64,000 nucleotides of DNA from Mucilaginibacter rubeus (lineage in GTDB: Bacteria > Bacteroidota > Bacteroidia > Sphingobacteriales > Sphingobacteriaceae), in contig NZ_BMKD01000002.1 of assembly GCF_014643835.1 (NCBI RefSeq), forward strand, positions 186,001 through 250,000. The letters run 5' to 3'. The first letter of the stretch is position 1. Every line of letters starts with the position of its first letter. Positions 51,002 through 59,833 of this stretch are shown here, piece by piece. The notes under the pieces were generated by a model. The model was not told where the DNA came from, searched no databases, and worked only from the letters and a program-made list of their open reading frames with translations. Made by a program: the position numbers and the translations under genes.

Positions 51002-52060
51002 CTACAGCCATTTGCTAAACCAATCCAACGTCATTTTAAAATGTTCCGGCGTAGATGTATGGAATAGCTTTGGCGTTACATCGCGCATAATCTTATCGGT
51101 TGCCCCTTTCGATCTATATACTTGCATGGCCGAAGCGTAAGCTATATTTGCACCCGGCAAGGGGCAATTAGAATCATTTTCTGTACCTACAATCAACAAT
51201 GGACGCGGAGCCATTAATCGCAGCATCGACGGACAGTCGAACTCGCCGGTGATACCGGGTAATAGTTTATCCCATACAGCCTGTACATTACGCCTGTTTA
51301 AGACCGAATCGCCAAGGTCTTTAGCTGCCTGCAAATGCGCTTCCCGGATAGTACCTGCACGCCCCTGCCATTTATCATTATCTAACGACCATTTGAAACT
51401 TTGGACTGCAATATCCAGCACAATTACTTTTATCCGCTTATCTACTGATGCCGCAAGCCATGTTTCCATCCCTCCCATGGATATGCCGCCCATACCGATG
51501 CGGTTAGCATCTACATCAGGCCTGCTTGCCAGGTAATCGGTTACCCGCCAAAGGTCAAAAGCGGTATCAAACAAAAATGGATGGGCTTGATGTGCTTTGT
51601 CCTTATTTTCCCAGGCAGCGGTGGCAGCTGCTACGTATTCCTTTGAGCCATGTGCGCCTCCGGCAATGCGTTCGCCATGAAAGCGGGCATCAATGGCTAC
51701 GCCCATGATCCCTCTTTTAACCAATTGGTACAATATCTTTTTGTTGTCCTCCTTTTTACCGCCTGTACCGTGCAAAAAAATTACAGCGGGATATAATTTC
51801 GTGCCGGCAACAGGTTTGTAAATCAGGATAGGTACCCGCTCATTCTTTTCGCTATAGATAAAACCGTGTTCTATAATAACTGAATCTGTACGAGTGATAG
51901 TAAAAGATGGACTTAACGGAACACGAGGCCTTTCCAGCAGTTTTTTAAAATCAGCGCCGACCTTATCAACAGGAGGATAATTTATTTGCTGCGCAAATGA
52001 AAGCAAAGAGCATAACGATAATGTAATGCCGACACAAAGCACTTTGATCTTAAACAACAT
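51002..52060 (-). CDS. Secreted alpha/beta hydrolase (acetyl-xylan-esterase/dienelactone-hydrolase-like)
   Basis: 352 residues with signal peptide (to about 24, LSFAQ). LYPAVIFLHGTGGKKEDNKK holds the oxyanion region, GGISMGGMETW the nucleophile serine, and PRPLLIVGTENDSNCP the acid; the histidine is near KLFHTSTPEHF. It is like the multi-domain esterases and peptidases found by glycan loci. It lies to the right of the LacI sites and has none of its own, so it may be regulated separately. Confidence 0.85.
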   Translation of the reverse strand: MLFKIKVLCVGITLSLCSLLSFAQQINYPPVDKVGADFKKLLERPRVPLSPSFTITRTDSVIIEHGFIYSEKNERVPILIYKPVAGTKLYPAVIFLHGTGGKKEDNKKILYQLVKRGIMGVAIDARFHGERIAGGAHGSKEYVAAATAAWENKDKAHQAHPFLFDTAFDLWRVTDYLASRPDVDANRIGMGGISMGGMETWLAASVDKRIKVIVLDIAVQSFKWSLDNDKWQGRAGTIREAHLQAAKDLGDSVLNRRNVQAVWDKLLPGITGEFDCPSMLRLMAPRPLLIVGTENDSNCPLPGANIAYASAMQVYRSKGATDKIMRDVTPKLFHTSTPEHFKMTLDWFSKWL

Positions 52061-52138
52061 AACATGATTGATTTACCTGTACAATGTATAAAATATACAG
52101 CTTAATGAGTGTAACAATACTAACATGTAATAAAAAGC

Positions 52139-52170
52139 ACAAAAGCTGAATGTTTCCATCCAGCTTTTGT
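52139..52170 (-). terminator. Terminator of the DoxX-ArsR-SRPBCC operon
   Basis: A 10-bp stem (ACAAAAGCTG with CAGCTTTTGT) and a 12-nt loop, 35 nt after the last SRPBCC stop on the minus strand, followed by GCTTTTTATTA, a good U tract. Confidence 0.82.
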
Positions 52171-52204
52171 AAAACTATCATTAACGACAACTTTCCTGAG
52201 CACG

Positions 52205-52618
52205 TTAATTTTCTTCGGCGTATTTCTTAAAGTTGTTGAGTATCGCCTGCCAGCCGTTTTTCTGCATTTCAAGGGGATTTTGATCTTCAGGATCGAAAGC
52301 TACCTCAACTTCGGTTTGATCGCCATGCGCTTTGAAGGCAACAGAGGCCTGCCTGCCGTTTGGCATGGTATAGGTAAACTTTTCGCCATCAACAATTTCG
52401 TCATAAGTTGCTTCAAAGTCAAAACCGAAGCTTCCGTCTTTCGCTTCCATTCTTGCCGAGTATTTTCCGCCTACCCGCATATCATTTGATGCAGAAGGAC
52501 ATTGCCACGAAGGATCGGCAAAGTTCCATTTTGTAATGTGTTCGGGATTGGTGTAATAATTCCAAACTTTTTTAGTATCTGCATTTACCATAGCGGTAAC
52601 GGTGATCTTGTTGCTCAT
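52205..52618 (-). CDS. SRPBCC (AHSA1-like) protein
   Basis: 137 residues. ITVTAMVNADTKKVWNYYTN, the GGKYSARMEAKDGSFGFDFE stretch and the final helix QKNGWQAILNNFKKY mark the helix-grip fold. It lies 3 nt after the other SRPBCC stop, last in the operon DoxX-ArsR-SRPBCC-SRPBCC. Paralogous to the SRPBCC protein at 11263 only at fold level. Ligand unknown. Confidence 0.9.
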   Translation of the reverse strand: MSNKITVTAMVNADTKKVWNYYTNPEHITKWNFADPSWQCPSASNDMRVGGKYSARMEAKDGSFGFDFEATYDEIVDGEKFTYTMPNGRQASVAFKAHGDQTEVEVAFDPEDQNPLEMQKNGWQAILNNFKKYAEEN

Positions 52619-52621
52619 TTT

Positions 52622-53125
52622 TTACTTTTTTAAGGTTAATAATAATTGGTCAAGCTTTTCAAGGGTTGCCATCATTCCCTGTTCCATGCCCATCTGGATA
52701 ACAGTTTCCAAATCTGAAAGCGATTTGTAAGTTACAATGGTTTCTACCAAAGCGTTTTCTCCTTTATCGGTAAAAGTTACAAGCCACTCCGCACGGGGAA
52801 GATCCTTATTTATTTCACCTTCTGCATTACAGAAAGCATCTAATGATGTATAGTAATCAATAGGTTTGATTTTCAGATAATCTGTCCATCCCCAATATTC
52901 TGTGCCGTTAGGCTCCACCATGGCATAGTGCCAGTGGCCACCTTCGCTAAAGTCCATTGATTTGGTTTTGGTGGTTAAGGGCGCTGGCGCAAACCACTGA
53001 TCGAGCAATTCGCTTTTAGTATAACAGTCCCAAACCAATGGTCTGTCGGCTAAAAACTCACGTCTGATGGTCAGCGTATTTTTTACTTTGTCGGCAATAA
53101 AATCAAAGTGCAAGTTATTTTTCAT
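52622..53125 (-). CDS. SRPBCC (AHSA1-like) protein
   Basis: 167 residues: LTIRREFLADRPLVWDCYTK, then LLDQWFAPAPLTTKTKSMDF and the closing helix IQMGMEQGMMATLEKLDQLL. The start overlaps the ArsR stop by 4 nt (ATGA), so the two are translationally coupled, as is usual for ArsR-SRPBCC pairs. It resembles the protein at 11263 in the final helix. Confidence 0.9.
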   Translation of the reverse strand: MKNNLHFDFIADKVKNTLTIRREFLADRPLVWDCYTKSELLDQWFAPAPLTTKTKSMDFSEGGHWHYAMVEPNGTEYWGWTDYLKIKPIDYYTSLDAFCNAEGEINKDLPRAEWLVTFTDKGENALVETIVTYKSLSDLETVIQMGMEQGMMATLEKLDQLLLTLKK

Positions 53126-53457
53126 TTTTGTTGTTTTTTTAAGGTAGCTAAAAGGTTATCGAGTTGCAGGAACCGAGTTTCCCAAATCTTACGGAATTGC
53201 TCCAGCCATTTGTCTATTTCTTTCATTTTGTCAATCTCCAGTTGATAGTAGATCTCACGCCCCTGGTGTTCCTGTTTCACCAGTTCGCATTCGGTCAAAA
53301 CCTTCAGGTGTTTTGAAATCGCCTGCCGCGTAGTGTCAAAATGCTCGGCGATGGCGTTAGGTGTCATTGCCTGTAACGCAATTAAGGCGATGATAGCCCG
53401 CCGTGTAGGGTCGGCAACAGCCTGAAAAATATCTCTTCTCATTGAAGTGTTAATCAT
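53122..53457 (-). CDS. ArsR/SdpR-type winged-helix regulator
   Basis: 111 residues from the start at 53457; the ATG at 53442 gives MRRDIFQAVADPTRRAII directly, and one at 53481 lies too close to the DoxX stop to be preferred. The recognition helix is TTRQAISKHLKVLTECELV and the wing EHQGREIYYQ. About half identical by eye to the regulator at 9871. It likely represses the DoxX promoter, which has two direct AACTnATTGGTT repeats. No metal ligands seen. Confidence 0.9.
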   Translation of the reverse strand: MINTSMRRDIFQAVADPTRRAIIALIALQAMTPNAIAEHFDTTRQAISKHLKVLTECELVKQEHQGREIYYQLEIDKMKEIDKWLEQFRKIWETRFLQLDNLLATLKKQQK

Positions 53458-53492
53458 GTACCGGCTTGAATGAAAAATCAAGCCCTATAAAA

Positions 53493-53873
53493 CTATTTCC
53501 TGATCATAGGCAGGTATTTTTCCCAATTGTCAATGATTACCCAAAGAACAATTGCGATCAATACTAATACAATAGGCAAACCTGACGGGGCCATACTGAT
53601 ATTAGCCAATAAAATACCGGTTAAAAGAGGTACGAGTACTACAGCACCAAGCGCCCTGGTTCTTGGGATGATCAATAATACACCGCCAAGGATTTCCATG
53701 GCACCCACCAGCGGCATTAGCCAGCCTATTTGCATAAAGGCCTGCCCCGCTTTCACCATTTTTTCGGGCATTTCTTTAGGCATGGGCATGTAATGAAAAA
53801 ATTTGTCACAACCGGCGTTGATAAACATTAGCCCGGTTAACAGGCATAAAACAAATAGGATTTTAGTTTTCAT
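53493..53873 (-). CDS. DoxX-family membrane protein
   Basis: 126 residues with four transmembrane helices and the DoxX/DUF4267-like pattern: ILFVLCLLTGLMFINAGCDK, GWLMPLVGAMEILGGVLLII, and MVKAGQAFMQIG between them. DoxX proteins are of unclear function, sometimes linked to redox metabolism. It leads the operon with ArsR and two SRPBCC genes. Confidence 0.85.
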   Translation of the reverse strand: MKTKILFVLCLLTGLMFINAGCDKFFHYMPMPKEMPEKMVKAGQAFMQIGWLMPLVGAMEILGGVLLIIPRTRALGAVVLVPLLTGILLANISMAPSGLPIVLVLIAIVLWVIIDNWEKYLPMIRK

Positions 53874-53895
53874 GGTTTGGTTTATTTAAATAAGA

Positions 53896-53940
53896 AACTG
53901 ATTGGTTGCAAATATATGCGCAACTAATTGGTTTCACAAA
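53896..53940 (-). promoter_or_regulatory. DoxX-ArsR operon promoter with two operator repeats
   Basis: On the minus strand TTTG (53937-53940), 20 nt and TATATTTG (53909-53916) make a perfect Bacteroidota promoter. AACTGATTGGTTGC (53896-53909) and AACTAATTGGTTTC (53922-53935) are direct repeats 26 nt apart; one fills the spacer and the other covers the start site, as expected for ArsR repression. Confidence 0.78.
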
Positions 53941-53970
53941 TTTATTTTGATTTTTTTAGTTATAAACACA

Positions 53971-53999
53971 AAGCCCCGATATCTGCGATATCGGGGCTT
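53971..53999 (-). terminator. Terminator of the Gfo/Idh/MocA gene
   Basis: A perfect 13-bp stem (AAGCCCCGATATC with GATATCGGGGCTT) and 3-nt loop start 5 nt after the oxidoreductase stop. The downstream minus-strand sequence is TGTGTTTATAAC, with few Us at first, but the stem is very strong. Confidence 0.78.
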
Positions 54000-54003
54000 C
54001 TAA

Positions 54004-55203
54004 TTATCCTATTTTATAACTGTTATCCCAGTTGCAGATCTTTTTGCTGTACAGCGCCTGGTTGCCCAGGTGCACACTGATGGCGGTGCGGGCTCCCGTG
54101 AATACATTACTATCCGGTAGCTCATTATGCTGTATTTTTTGATAAAAATCGTTGAATGCATACCAGGTACCATCTTTCGTCGCCTCGGGCAGAATGGGTG
54201 TGCCTCCTTCTTTATTCCATACAATACGTGTTGCACCGGTTACGCCGTCTACTGTCCCTTTTTCTTTCAATAGTTTTTTCTCGGGGTAAAACATGCCCTG
54301 ATCAGTTAGCAGGGATACAGTACCCAGGGTACCTTTAATCTTGAAAAGATAGCCGTCATGCGCATTGCCGCACATCGCGCCGAAATTACCGATCAGGCCC
54401 AGGTCTGGGTAACGTAACATCAATTGTACGTTATCATAGGTCTCCCTGCCATCTTTAAACACATCTATTCCACCGGTGGCAAAAAATTCCTGCGGATGGG
54501 TATCAAAAACCCAGTTAATAAAATCAATCTGGTGCGAAAGCAGTTCGGCCGCCAGTCCGCCCGAATATTCTTTGTACATGCGCCAGTTGATGGCCCGTTC
54601 CAGTGAAGGATCAGGCACCGGGCGTCGCCAGTTGCCATTGCGGTCCCAGCGGCAATCTACTTGCGTTACTTTGCCCAGGTAGCCTTTATTGATCATCTCT
54701 TTAACCCGGTAATATAAAGGCGAATAGCGGTACTGGTGACCAACCTGCAGCACCTGGTTGCCGCGCCCATGCATCAGGCTTACAAGCTCAAGCGCTTGGT
54801 CAATGGTATAGGTCATCGTTTTTTCCAGGTATAAATGTTTGCCCGAGCGGATAACATCAGCAGCCACAGCGTAGTGCAGGTACAGCGGAACAGCGATGAT
54901 GATCGCCTCCACTTGCTTATCATCAATTAATTTACGGTAATCCGTATATATTTTTACCGAACCAGGCTTAACCAGTTTTTGTGCTGCTGTCAGCCTAAAA
55001 TCGAGCACATCGCACAAGGCAGTAATGCGGAACTGATCGGGCATTCCGTTAAGGATATTCATAATCCCGGTACCACGGTCGCCACAGCCTACAACTGCAA
55101 TTTTAACGGGATCGGCCCCGGGCTGTATTGCGCTCAGGTTTTGGTTTAGCAATAGTCCGCCTGTTAGCAGGCCTGTATTTTTCAAAAAAGTTCTTCTCTC
55201 CAT
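54004..55203 (-). CDS. Gfo/Idh/MocA-family oxidoreductase, exported
   Basis: 399 residues. MERRTFLKNTGLLTGG is a twin-arginine-type or lipoprotein-free export signal. The Rossmann motif VKIAVVGCGDRGTGI is followed by GKHLYLEKTMTYTIDQALEL with the EK pair of the family, and by the C-terminal beta-sheet domain with SGGLAAELLSHQIDFINW, where the histidine is catalytic in relatives. Many such exported members are annotated as GH109-type or inositol/sugar dehydrogenase-like. It lies 10 nt after apbE, so the two are in one operon. Confidence 0.87.
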   Translation of the reverse strand: MERRTFLKNTGLLTGGLLLNQNLSAIQPGADPVKIAVVGCGDRGTGIMNILNGMPDQFRITALCDVLDFRLTAAQKLVKPGSVKIYTDYRKLIDDKQVEAIIIAVPLYLHYAVAADVIRSGKHLYLEKTMTYTIDQALELVSLMHGRGNQVLQVGHQYRYSPLYYRVKEMINKGYLGKVTQVDCRWDRNGNWRRPVPDPSLERAINWRMYKEYSGGLAAELLSHQIDFINWVFDTHPQEFFATGGIDVFKDGRETYDNVQLMLRYPDLGLIGNFGAMCGNAHDGYLFKIKGTLGTVSLLTDQGMFYPEKKLLKEKGTVDGVTGATRIVWNKEGGTPILPEATKDGTWYAFNDFYQKIQHNELPDSNVFTGARTAISVHLGNQALYSKKICNWDNSYKIG

Positions 55204-55213
55204 TTATCCAGTT

Positions 55214-56221
55214 TTATTGTTGATATCCTTTAAAGTAAGCAGTAACCGTATCTGCTATACGGCCATCCGGCTTCCGGTATACAATATAAGCACCCAGATC
55301 CTTCCGGTTTTTCAGAAAGTTCAACGTGCGTTTTAATCCCATTGTCATAAACCCGTTATCATAGCCATCCGCTGTTATTGCGTCCTTTGCATAAACGGTA
55401 ACACTGATCATTTCGTTTTGAATTGGGTAACCTGTTAACGGATCCATTAGGTGCGAAACCTGTTTGCCGCCTGCTTCATGATGTTTGCGGTAATTGCCGG
55501 ATGTAGTAATGGCGCCATCCCCCGGTTCGATCACTTTACGCATCGGGGCCGGGTTCAGGTCATCACCACTGATGCCTTCAATGCCCACCTTAAACGGTTC
55601 GTTTCCGGGTTTATGGCCTTTAATGCGCAGTTCGCCACCCAATTCGATGAGGTAGTTATGAATGGAATGCTGTTCCAATAACGAAGCCAGCAGATCGACA
55701 GAATAGCCCTGCGCGATGCCGTTGAGATCCAGTTGTACTTCCGGCTGGGTTTTGTGTAAAAAAGTACCTTTCAAACTGATTTTATCCGCTCCTACATGAT
55801 GAAGGAGGTTTTGCACTTCTTCCCGGTCGGGGTCATGTGCCGGTTTAATTACACCAAATCCCCAGGCATCAACCAAAGGTTTCACTGTGGGGTCAACCAG
55901 CCCCCCGGTTGCGTGGCTGATCTGCAGCGCACGGGTGATCAGCACACGAAAAATTTCATCTATACGGATACCTTTTGCAGAACGGTTGAACTGGCAGATA
56001 AGCGAATTAGGCTGATATAGGGACACCGACTGATCAAAATGCTTTAACAGGCTATCCGTTTGCGCTGTATTCACCAGGCTGTCGGGCGCATAATACACGA
56101 TACCATATGTGGTACCTTGTGCATACCCCTTCAGCTCGAAGCGGCGGAGCGGCTCCTGCTGTACGAAAGCACAGCATACCAAAATAAAGACGCAAGGATA
56201 CGCTAGTAAGATCGTTTTCAT
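55214..56221 (-). CDS. apbE: FAD:protein FMN transferase (ApbE family)
   Basis: 335 residues from MKTILLAYPCVFILVCCAF, a signal or lipobox-like segment (VCC) in preference to the upstream frame at 56245. LKGYAQGTTYGIVYY, the GIAQGYSVDLLASLLEQH segment, DGAITTSGNYRKHHEAGGKQ and HLMDPLTGYPI are the ApbE hallmarks for flavin binding and threonine flavinylation. It covalently attaches FMN to Thr or Ser of periplasmic and inner-membrane proteins. A target is not evident nearby. Confidence 0.9.
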   Translation of the reverse strand: MKTILLAYPCVFILVCCAFVQQEPLRRFELKGYAQGTTYGIVYYAPDSLVNTAQTDSLLKHFDQSVSLYQPNSLICQFNRSAKGIRIDEIFRVLITRALQISHATGGLVDPTVKPLVDAWGFGVIKPAHDPDREEVQNLLHHVGADKISLKGTFLHKTQPEVQLDLNGIAQGYSVDLLASLLEQHSIHNYLIELGGELRIKGHKPGNEPFKVGIEGISGDDLNPAPMRKVIEPGDGAITTSGNYRKHHEAGGKQVSHLMDPLTGYPIQNEMISVTVYAKDAITADGYDNGFMTMGLKRTLNFLKNRKDLGAYIVYRKPDGRIADTVTAYFKGYQQ

Positions 56222-56432
56222 AGTCAGATAGCCAAATGTAAGCATTCAGCCGCTTTTTCATCTCATTGCGTGAAATAAGCATAGCGATCATCTGCAGTGC
56301 CGGGAGTATTTGTGGAAAAAATGGAGGTATTTGTTGGATCTGTGCGCTTCAAAGTATTTCCAGAGAGAGTCAAGCCGGATATTCAAATCCATTCTACAGT
56401 AAGCTCAACCTATGAATGTACAATGGAGTTAT

Positions 56433-57188
56433 TCAATCTCTCTGGTTCCTGTCTTTAATTTCAAAATAACATTGATTGCAAACAACTTTAATGTCTGCGA
56501 AAGCCATTGCGTTATCAGTCCACTCGCCGTCTCTGAGCCTGATCTTTTCGCACTCATCACACCATGCCTGATAGTCATCATCAGGATCAAATGATGGATG
56601 GGAATCGAAAGCCTCATGGAAACCAATAGATTTATTACTAATTAAATGCTGACAGACAAATGCAACACGATCAGACACATGTGTTTCACAATCGATATAC
56701 TTATTTTTGAGATCGTTGTATTCTGCTTGTGTTAGTTCATTAGTAAAAATAAAATACATAAACAGATGACCGTGCGGTATGCGATATGAACCAATCGCGT
56801 TTAACAATTTTGCCGAAATCGCGGTCATTTCCCAACCTGTATATTCATCCCCTTCAAACAGACCTTCAATAAGCTGTTCAAAATCGTTTTCTAATCCGAA
56901 AGCTTTCACTTTTTCCAAAGAACGGCTGACGTGTTTGGGGGTGGTAATGTTATCCCAAGCCCATTTCCAGGTGTTGTCTTTGGTTGAAAATGAACCGACA
57001 TCAACGTATTTAAAATACAAATTTCTTTCATTGTCCGATTTGAAATGAAATGCACCAACGCCATGGTCGTAAAACCATTCATCATAACTATCAATATCAT
57101 ACAACTTCATAAATTCAGGTTGTAACGACATTAGATGTGTTACACATTGACTTTTAAATTCTTCAAAATCGTGTTCCTGTGACAGCAT
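56433..57188 (-). CDS. Hypothetical protein, DUF6882-like
   Basis: 251 residues, no signal peptide and no membrane segment. WKWAWDNITTPKHVSRSLEK and HFKSDNERNLYFKYVDVGSF recall the DUF6882 family, and the C-terminal part has C-x2-C pairs (WCDECEKIR, VCNQCYFEI) that might bind zinc. It has a single-gene setting between apbE and the GH20 gene. The base composition looks lower in GC than its neighbours and could point to a late arrival. No function can be stated. Confidence 0.55.
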   Translation of the reverse strand: MLSQEHDFEEFKSQCVTHLMSLQPEFMKLYDIDSYDEWFYDHGVGAFHFKSDNERNLYFKYVDVGSFSTKDNTWKWAWDNITTPKHVSRSLEKVKAFGLENDFEQLIEGLFEGDEYTGWEMTAISAKLLNAIGSYRIPHGHLFMYFIFTNELTQAEYNDLKNKYIDCETHVSDRVAFVCQHLISNKSIGFHEAFDSHPSFDPDDDYQAWCDECEKIRLRDGEWTDNAMAFADIKVVCNQCYFEIKDRNQRD

Positions 57189-57607
57189 AGAACGAATTAA
57201 TTTTAAGTAAACTTAAGATTTTCAACAATAAAAAAACCGTAAGCAAAACATACGTTCAACTTACTATTTTTCTTTTCGTACTCAATCCCGATCGCCTCAC
57301 GAACCAATTTTTAGATGATCTGAAACAGTTGCCGTTCTATTTGATGATTGCGGTCGATCTAAAATTTCTAAGCCGTTTTCAATTAAACCTTCATCGGTAC
57401 AACAAAAAGGTTAATAGTTGTTCTAATATCTTCGCACTGTATGGATAACCTGCGTATAAGGAAAACCCAATTTAGCATCAGAGGCTCATCTTTTTTACAC
57501 CCCAGCCAATAGTAAGCTGTATTTCGTTCTACCTTATCATCAAATTAAAACGGCTGGCTATAAACAATCAATACCAGCTATTTGGAATGGTAACCTATTT
57601 TCTTTAA
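57189..57607. other. AT-rich gap with a possible decayed reading frame
   Basis: No intact gene. On the minus strand two overlapping frames at about 57300-57545 give peptides such as NTAYYWLGCKKDEPLMLNW and, after a frame change, DEGLIENGLEILD, which resemble parts of an enzyme tail, perhaps an aminotransferase. They are interrupted by stops and a frame shift, so the stretch is at best a remnant. The region near 57603 (TTAATTAATCGATTAAT) overlaps the end of the GH20 gene. Confidence 0.3.
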
Positions 57608-59737
57608 TTAATCGATTAATAGCTTAGCATTTAAATACAATGCCATTATTTCATCTCTGTTCAATATCCGGCCAAACACTTTTATGTTAGTTAAAAATGA
57701 TGAAGCTGAAAGATGGCCGCAGCTGCTGCCTATTGTTTTTAGCGGACAAACGAATTGCTTTTCGACTGATTCTGTTTCTTTGCCATCGATATACAAAGTA
57801 CAGGTATTATGCCAGCCGGTCAAAGTTATTTGCGTCCATTTATTTACAGGGACAATGCCGGTAAATACCTGCCGGTAAAAATCTTCACCCTCACCTGCGT
57901 ACTCTTTATAGCCAACAGTCCGGGCAATACCTAAACCGGTCTTGCCCGATTTTTTATCTTTAAGGTTCAGGAAAATTGTTCCGTAAGGCGATTCGAACAG
58001 CACCGTCGTTGTATCGCGGGTATCTGTTTTTTTAACCCGGAAGCTCAATGTCCAGGGTTGTTCTAACTCGTCGGCTGGTAAGTTTAGCCGAACAAAATCA
58101 TGCCCATCAAGCGCCAATACAGATTTTGACTCATAACCGGTTAACGGTTTTATTAGGTGTTTATTTAGAGCGTCGGGTAAAGTATTTTCTTTGAAATCGA
58201 CGTCAATGATTGGATCACTGTTTTTGGAAGCATCAAGTAGCCTTGTATCATTTACTTGTGGTACGTTTTTCAGGCCGTCAACTCTCTTTATAAATTCATC
58301 AAGAGTGGGTGACATTTTATTGCCCCATAGCTTTTCGGCCATTACGGGTAAAGTCACCGCAACCTCGTCTGCCGTTTCATGATAGGTAAAACCCATTGGC
58401 CCAAGATCATTCCATACATGCAGCTTCGCCCCTAACAAATCAGGTTCGCCCGGGTTTAGCTGCTGGTTTGGCCCGAAATCATTCGGTGCCCATTTTTCAT
58501 ATAAAAACTTATTATCTACGCCATAGTAATTTGTACCCGGAACAATATACAGCCACCCGTCCGTTGATTGTACCACCTGGTGACCCGCTTTAATCTCCTC
58601 CTTCGCATTATTACCCAACCACATATCAATCATTATATTGCTATCAATAGGGGTAAATCCCGGCATTTCGTTGTATCCGGACCATATCATTACTTTTTTC
58701 CCTTTAACACCTATGTATCTGTTGAAATGATTGATATAGTTACAAAAGCCTGCTGCAAAAGCCTTGCGGTCTTCTGTCGTAGTAGCCTTTTTAAATCTGT
58801 ACTCATCAGTTCCGATATGGAAATAGGGCGATGGAAATAAGGGCACAAATTCATCGAAGATCTTTTCCATTATGGCGGTGGTTTTGGGATTTAATACATC
58901 CAGTTGCCCGTCCTGTAACTTCTCATTTTTTAGCTCGGGGGCAATATCCAAAATACTCATGGCATGGGCGGGCGCATCAATTTCCGGGATAATATTTATA
59001 TTACGATCTGAGGCATATTGTATCAAATCTTTAATTTCCTGCTGTGTGTAAAATCCATCTGTTGCTGTTAGCTGCGGATATGTTTTACTTTCGACCCTGA
59101 AAGCTGCATAATGCTGGCCGTGAAAAGCCTGATCGTTTAAATGTAATTGTAATTGATTCATTTTATACCAGCTCATGCGGCATATGTAATCTTTCAGCTG
59201 CGATACCGGGAAAAATTTCCGCCCAACATCCAGCATAAATCCCCTAAAAGGATAGGCAGGGATATCTGAAATAATATAACAAGGGATGCTTTGCTTATCG
59301 GTACTCTGTTCAATTAACTGCAGCAAAGTCCTGGTAGCATAAAAAACACCCGCCTCGTCCATTGCCTTTATAATAATCTTATCCGGTTTGATTTCCAGGT
59401 GATAAGATTCTTTTTGGAGTTGGGTTAAATGACGCTGCAGTTTGATTTTTATGATGATATCATTCTTCCCTCCTTTTGCCTGTAACCCGGATTGTTGCTC
59501 CTTGCCTCGCAACGCAGCCAGGTCTTCAAGGAATATTGCAACAGTTTTTTGTGTTGATACAGATGGCTTAAATTTAAATACCGTAGCAGCGCTGATAATA
59601 AAACTACCGTTACCTGCCTGCCATTGATGAACCGCCGGTATGATATTCGGCGCAATATTATTCACCTGGGCGTGCAGGCCCGATTGTATTAAAACAAAGA
59701 ACGTGATGTACGTGATTAATTTTTTTGTTGAGATCAT
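57608..59737 (-). CDS. GH20 beta-N-acetylhexosaminidase with LamG-like domain, secreted
   Basis: 709 residues with signal peptide (to about 23, GLHAQ). A Glyco_hydro_20b N-terminal domain leads to the barrel: YPFRGFMLDVGRKFFPVSQL, the Asp-Glu pair in FHIGTDEYRF (about 306-307), and YNEMPGFTPI. A C-terminal concanavalin-like domain (about 540-705, KTDTRDTTTVLFESPYG, NTCTLYIDGKE) could bind glycan. It removes terminal GlcNAc or GalNAc, and fits host- or plant-type N-glycans. First of the minus-strand run to the right edge. Confidence 0.93.
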   Translation of the reverse strand: MISTKKLITYITFFVLIQSGLHAQVNNIAPNIIPAVHQWQAGNGSFIISAATVFKFKPSVSTQKTVAIFLEDLAALRGKEQQSGLQAKGGKNDIIIKIKLQRHLTQLQKESYHLEIKPDKIIIKAMDEAGVFYATRTLLQLIEQSTDKQSIPCYIISDIPAYPFRGFMLDVGRKFFPVSQLKDYICRMSWYKMNQLQLHLNDQAFHGQHYAAFRVESKTYPQLTATDGFYTQQEIKDLIQYASDRNINIIPEIDAPAHAMSILDIAPELKNEKLQDGQLDVLNPKTTAIMEKIFDEFVPLFPSPYFHIGTDEYRFKKATTTEDRKAFAAGFCNYINHFNRYIGVKGKKVMIWSGYNEMPGFTPIDSNIMIDMWLGNNAKEEIKAGHQVVQSTDGWLYIVPGTNYYGVDNKFLYEKWAPNDFGPNQQLNPGEPDLLGAKLHVWNDLGPMGFTYHETADEVAVTLPVMAEKLWGNKMSPTLDEFIKRVDGLKNVPQVNDTRLLDASKNSDPIIDVDFKENTLPDALNKHLIKPLTGYESKSVLALDGHDFVRLNLPADELEQPWTLSFRVKKTDTRDTTTVLFESPYGTIFLNLKDKKSGKTGLGIARTVGYKEYAGEGEDFYRQVFTGIVPVNKWTQITLTGWHNTCTLYIDGKETESVEKQFVCPLKTIGSSCGHLSASSFLTNIKVFGRILNRDEIMALYLNAKLLID

Positions 59738-59833
59738 TCAAATGAATTTCGATGTGGTTGTAAATAACAATTAAGAAAACTGGAGGGGTAATTTTGTTGC
59801 TTCGCCGGTGGTTTTAACCATATCCGTAGCCAT

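Noticed and set aside
57600-57620. TTAATTAATCGATTAAT palindrome at the GH20 stop as a ninth LacI site
   Set aside because: It has TCGA in an AT palindrome but lacks the AAATCGATTTAGCA flank and lies at the end of a gene, not before one.
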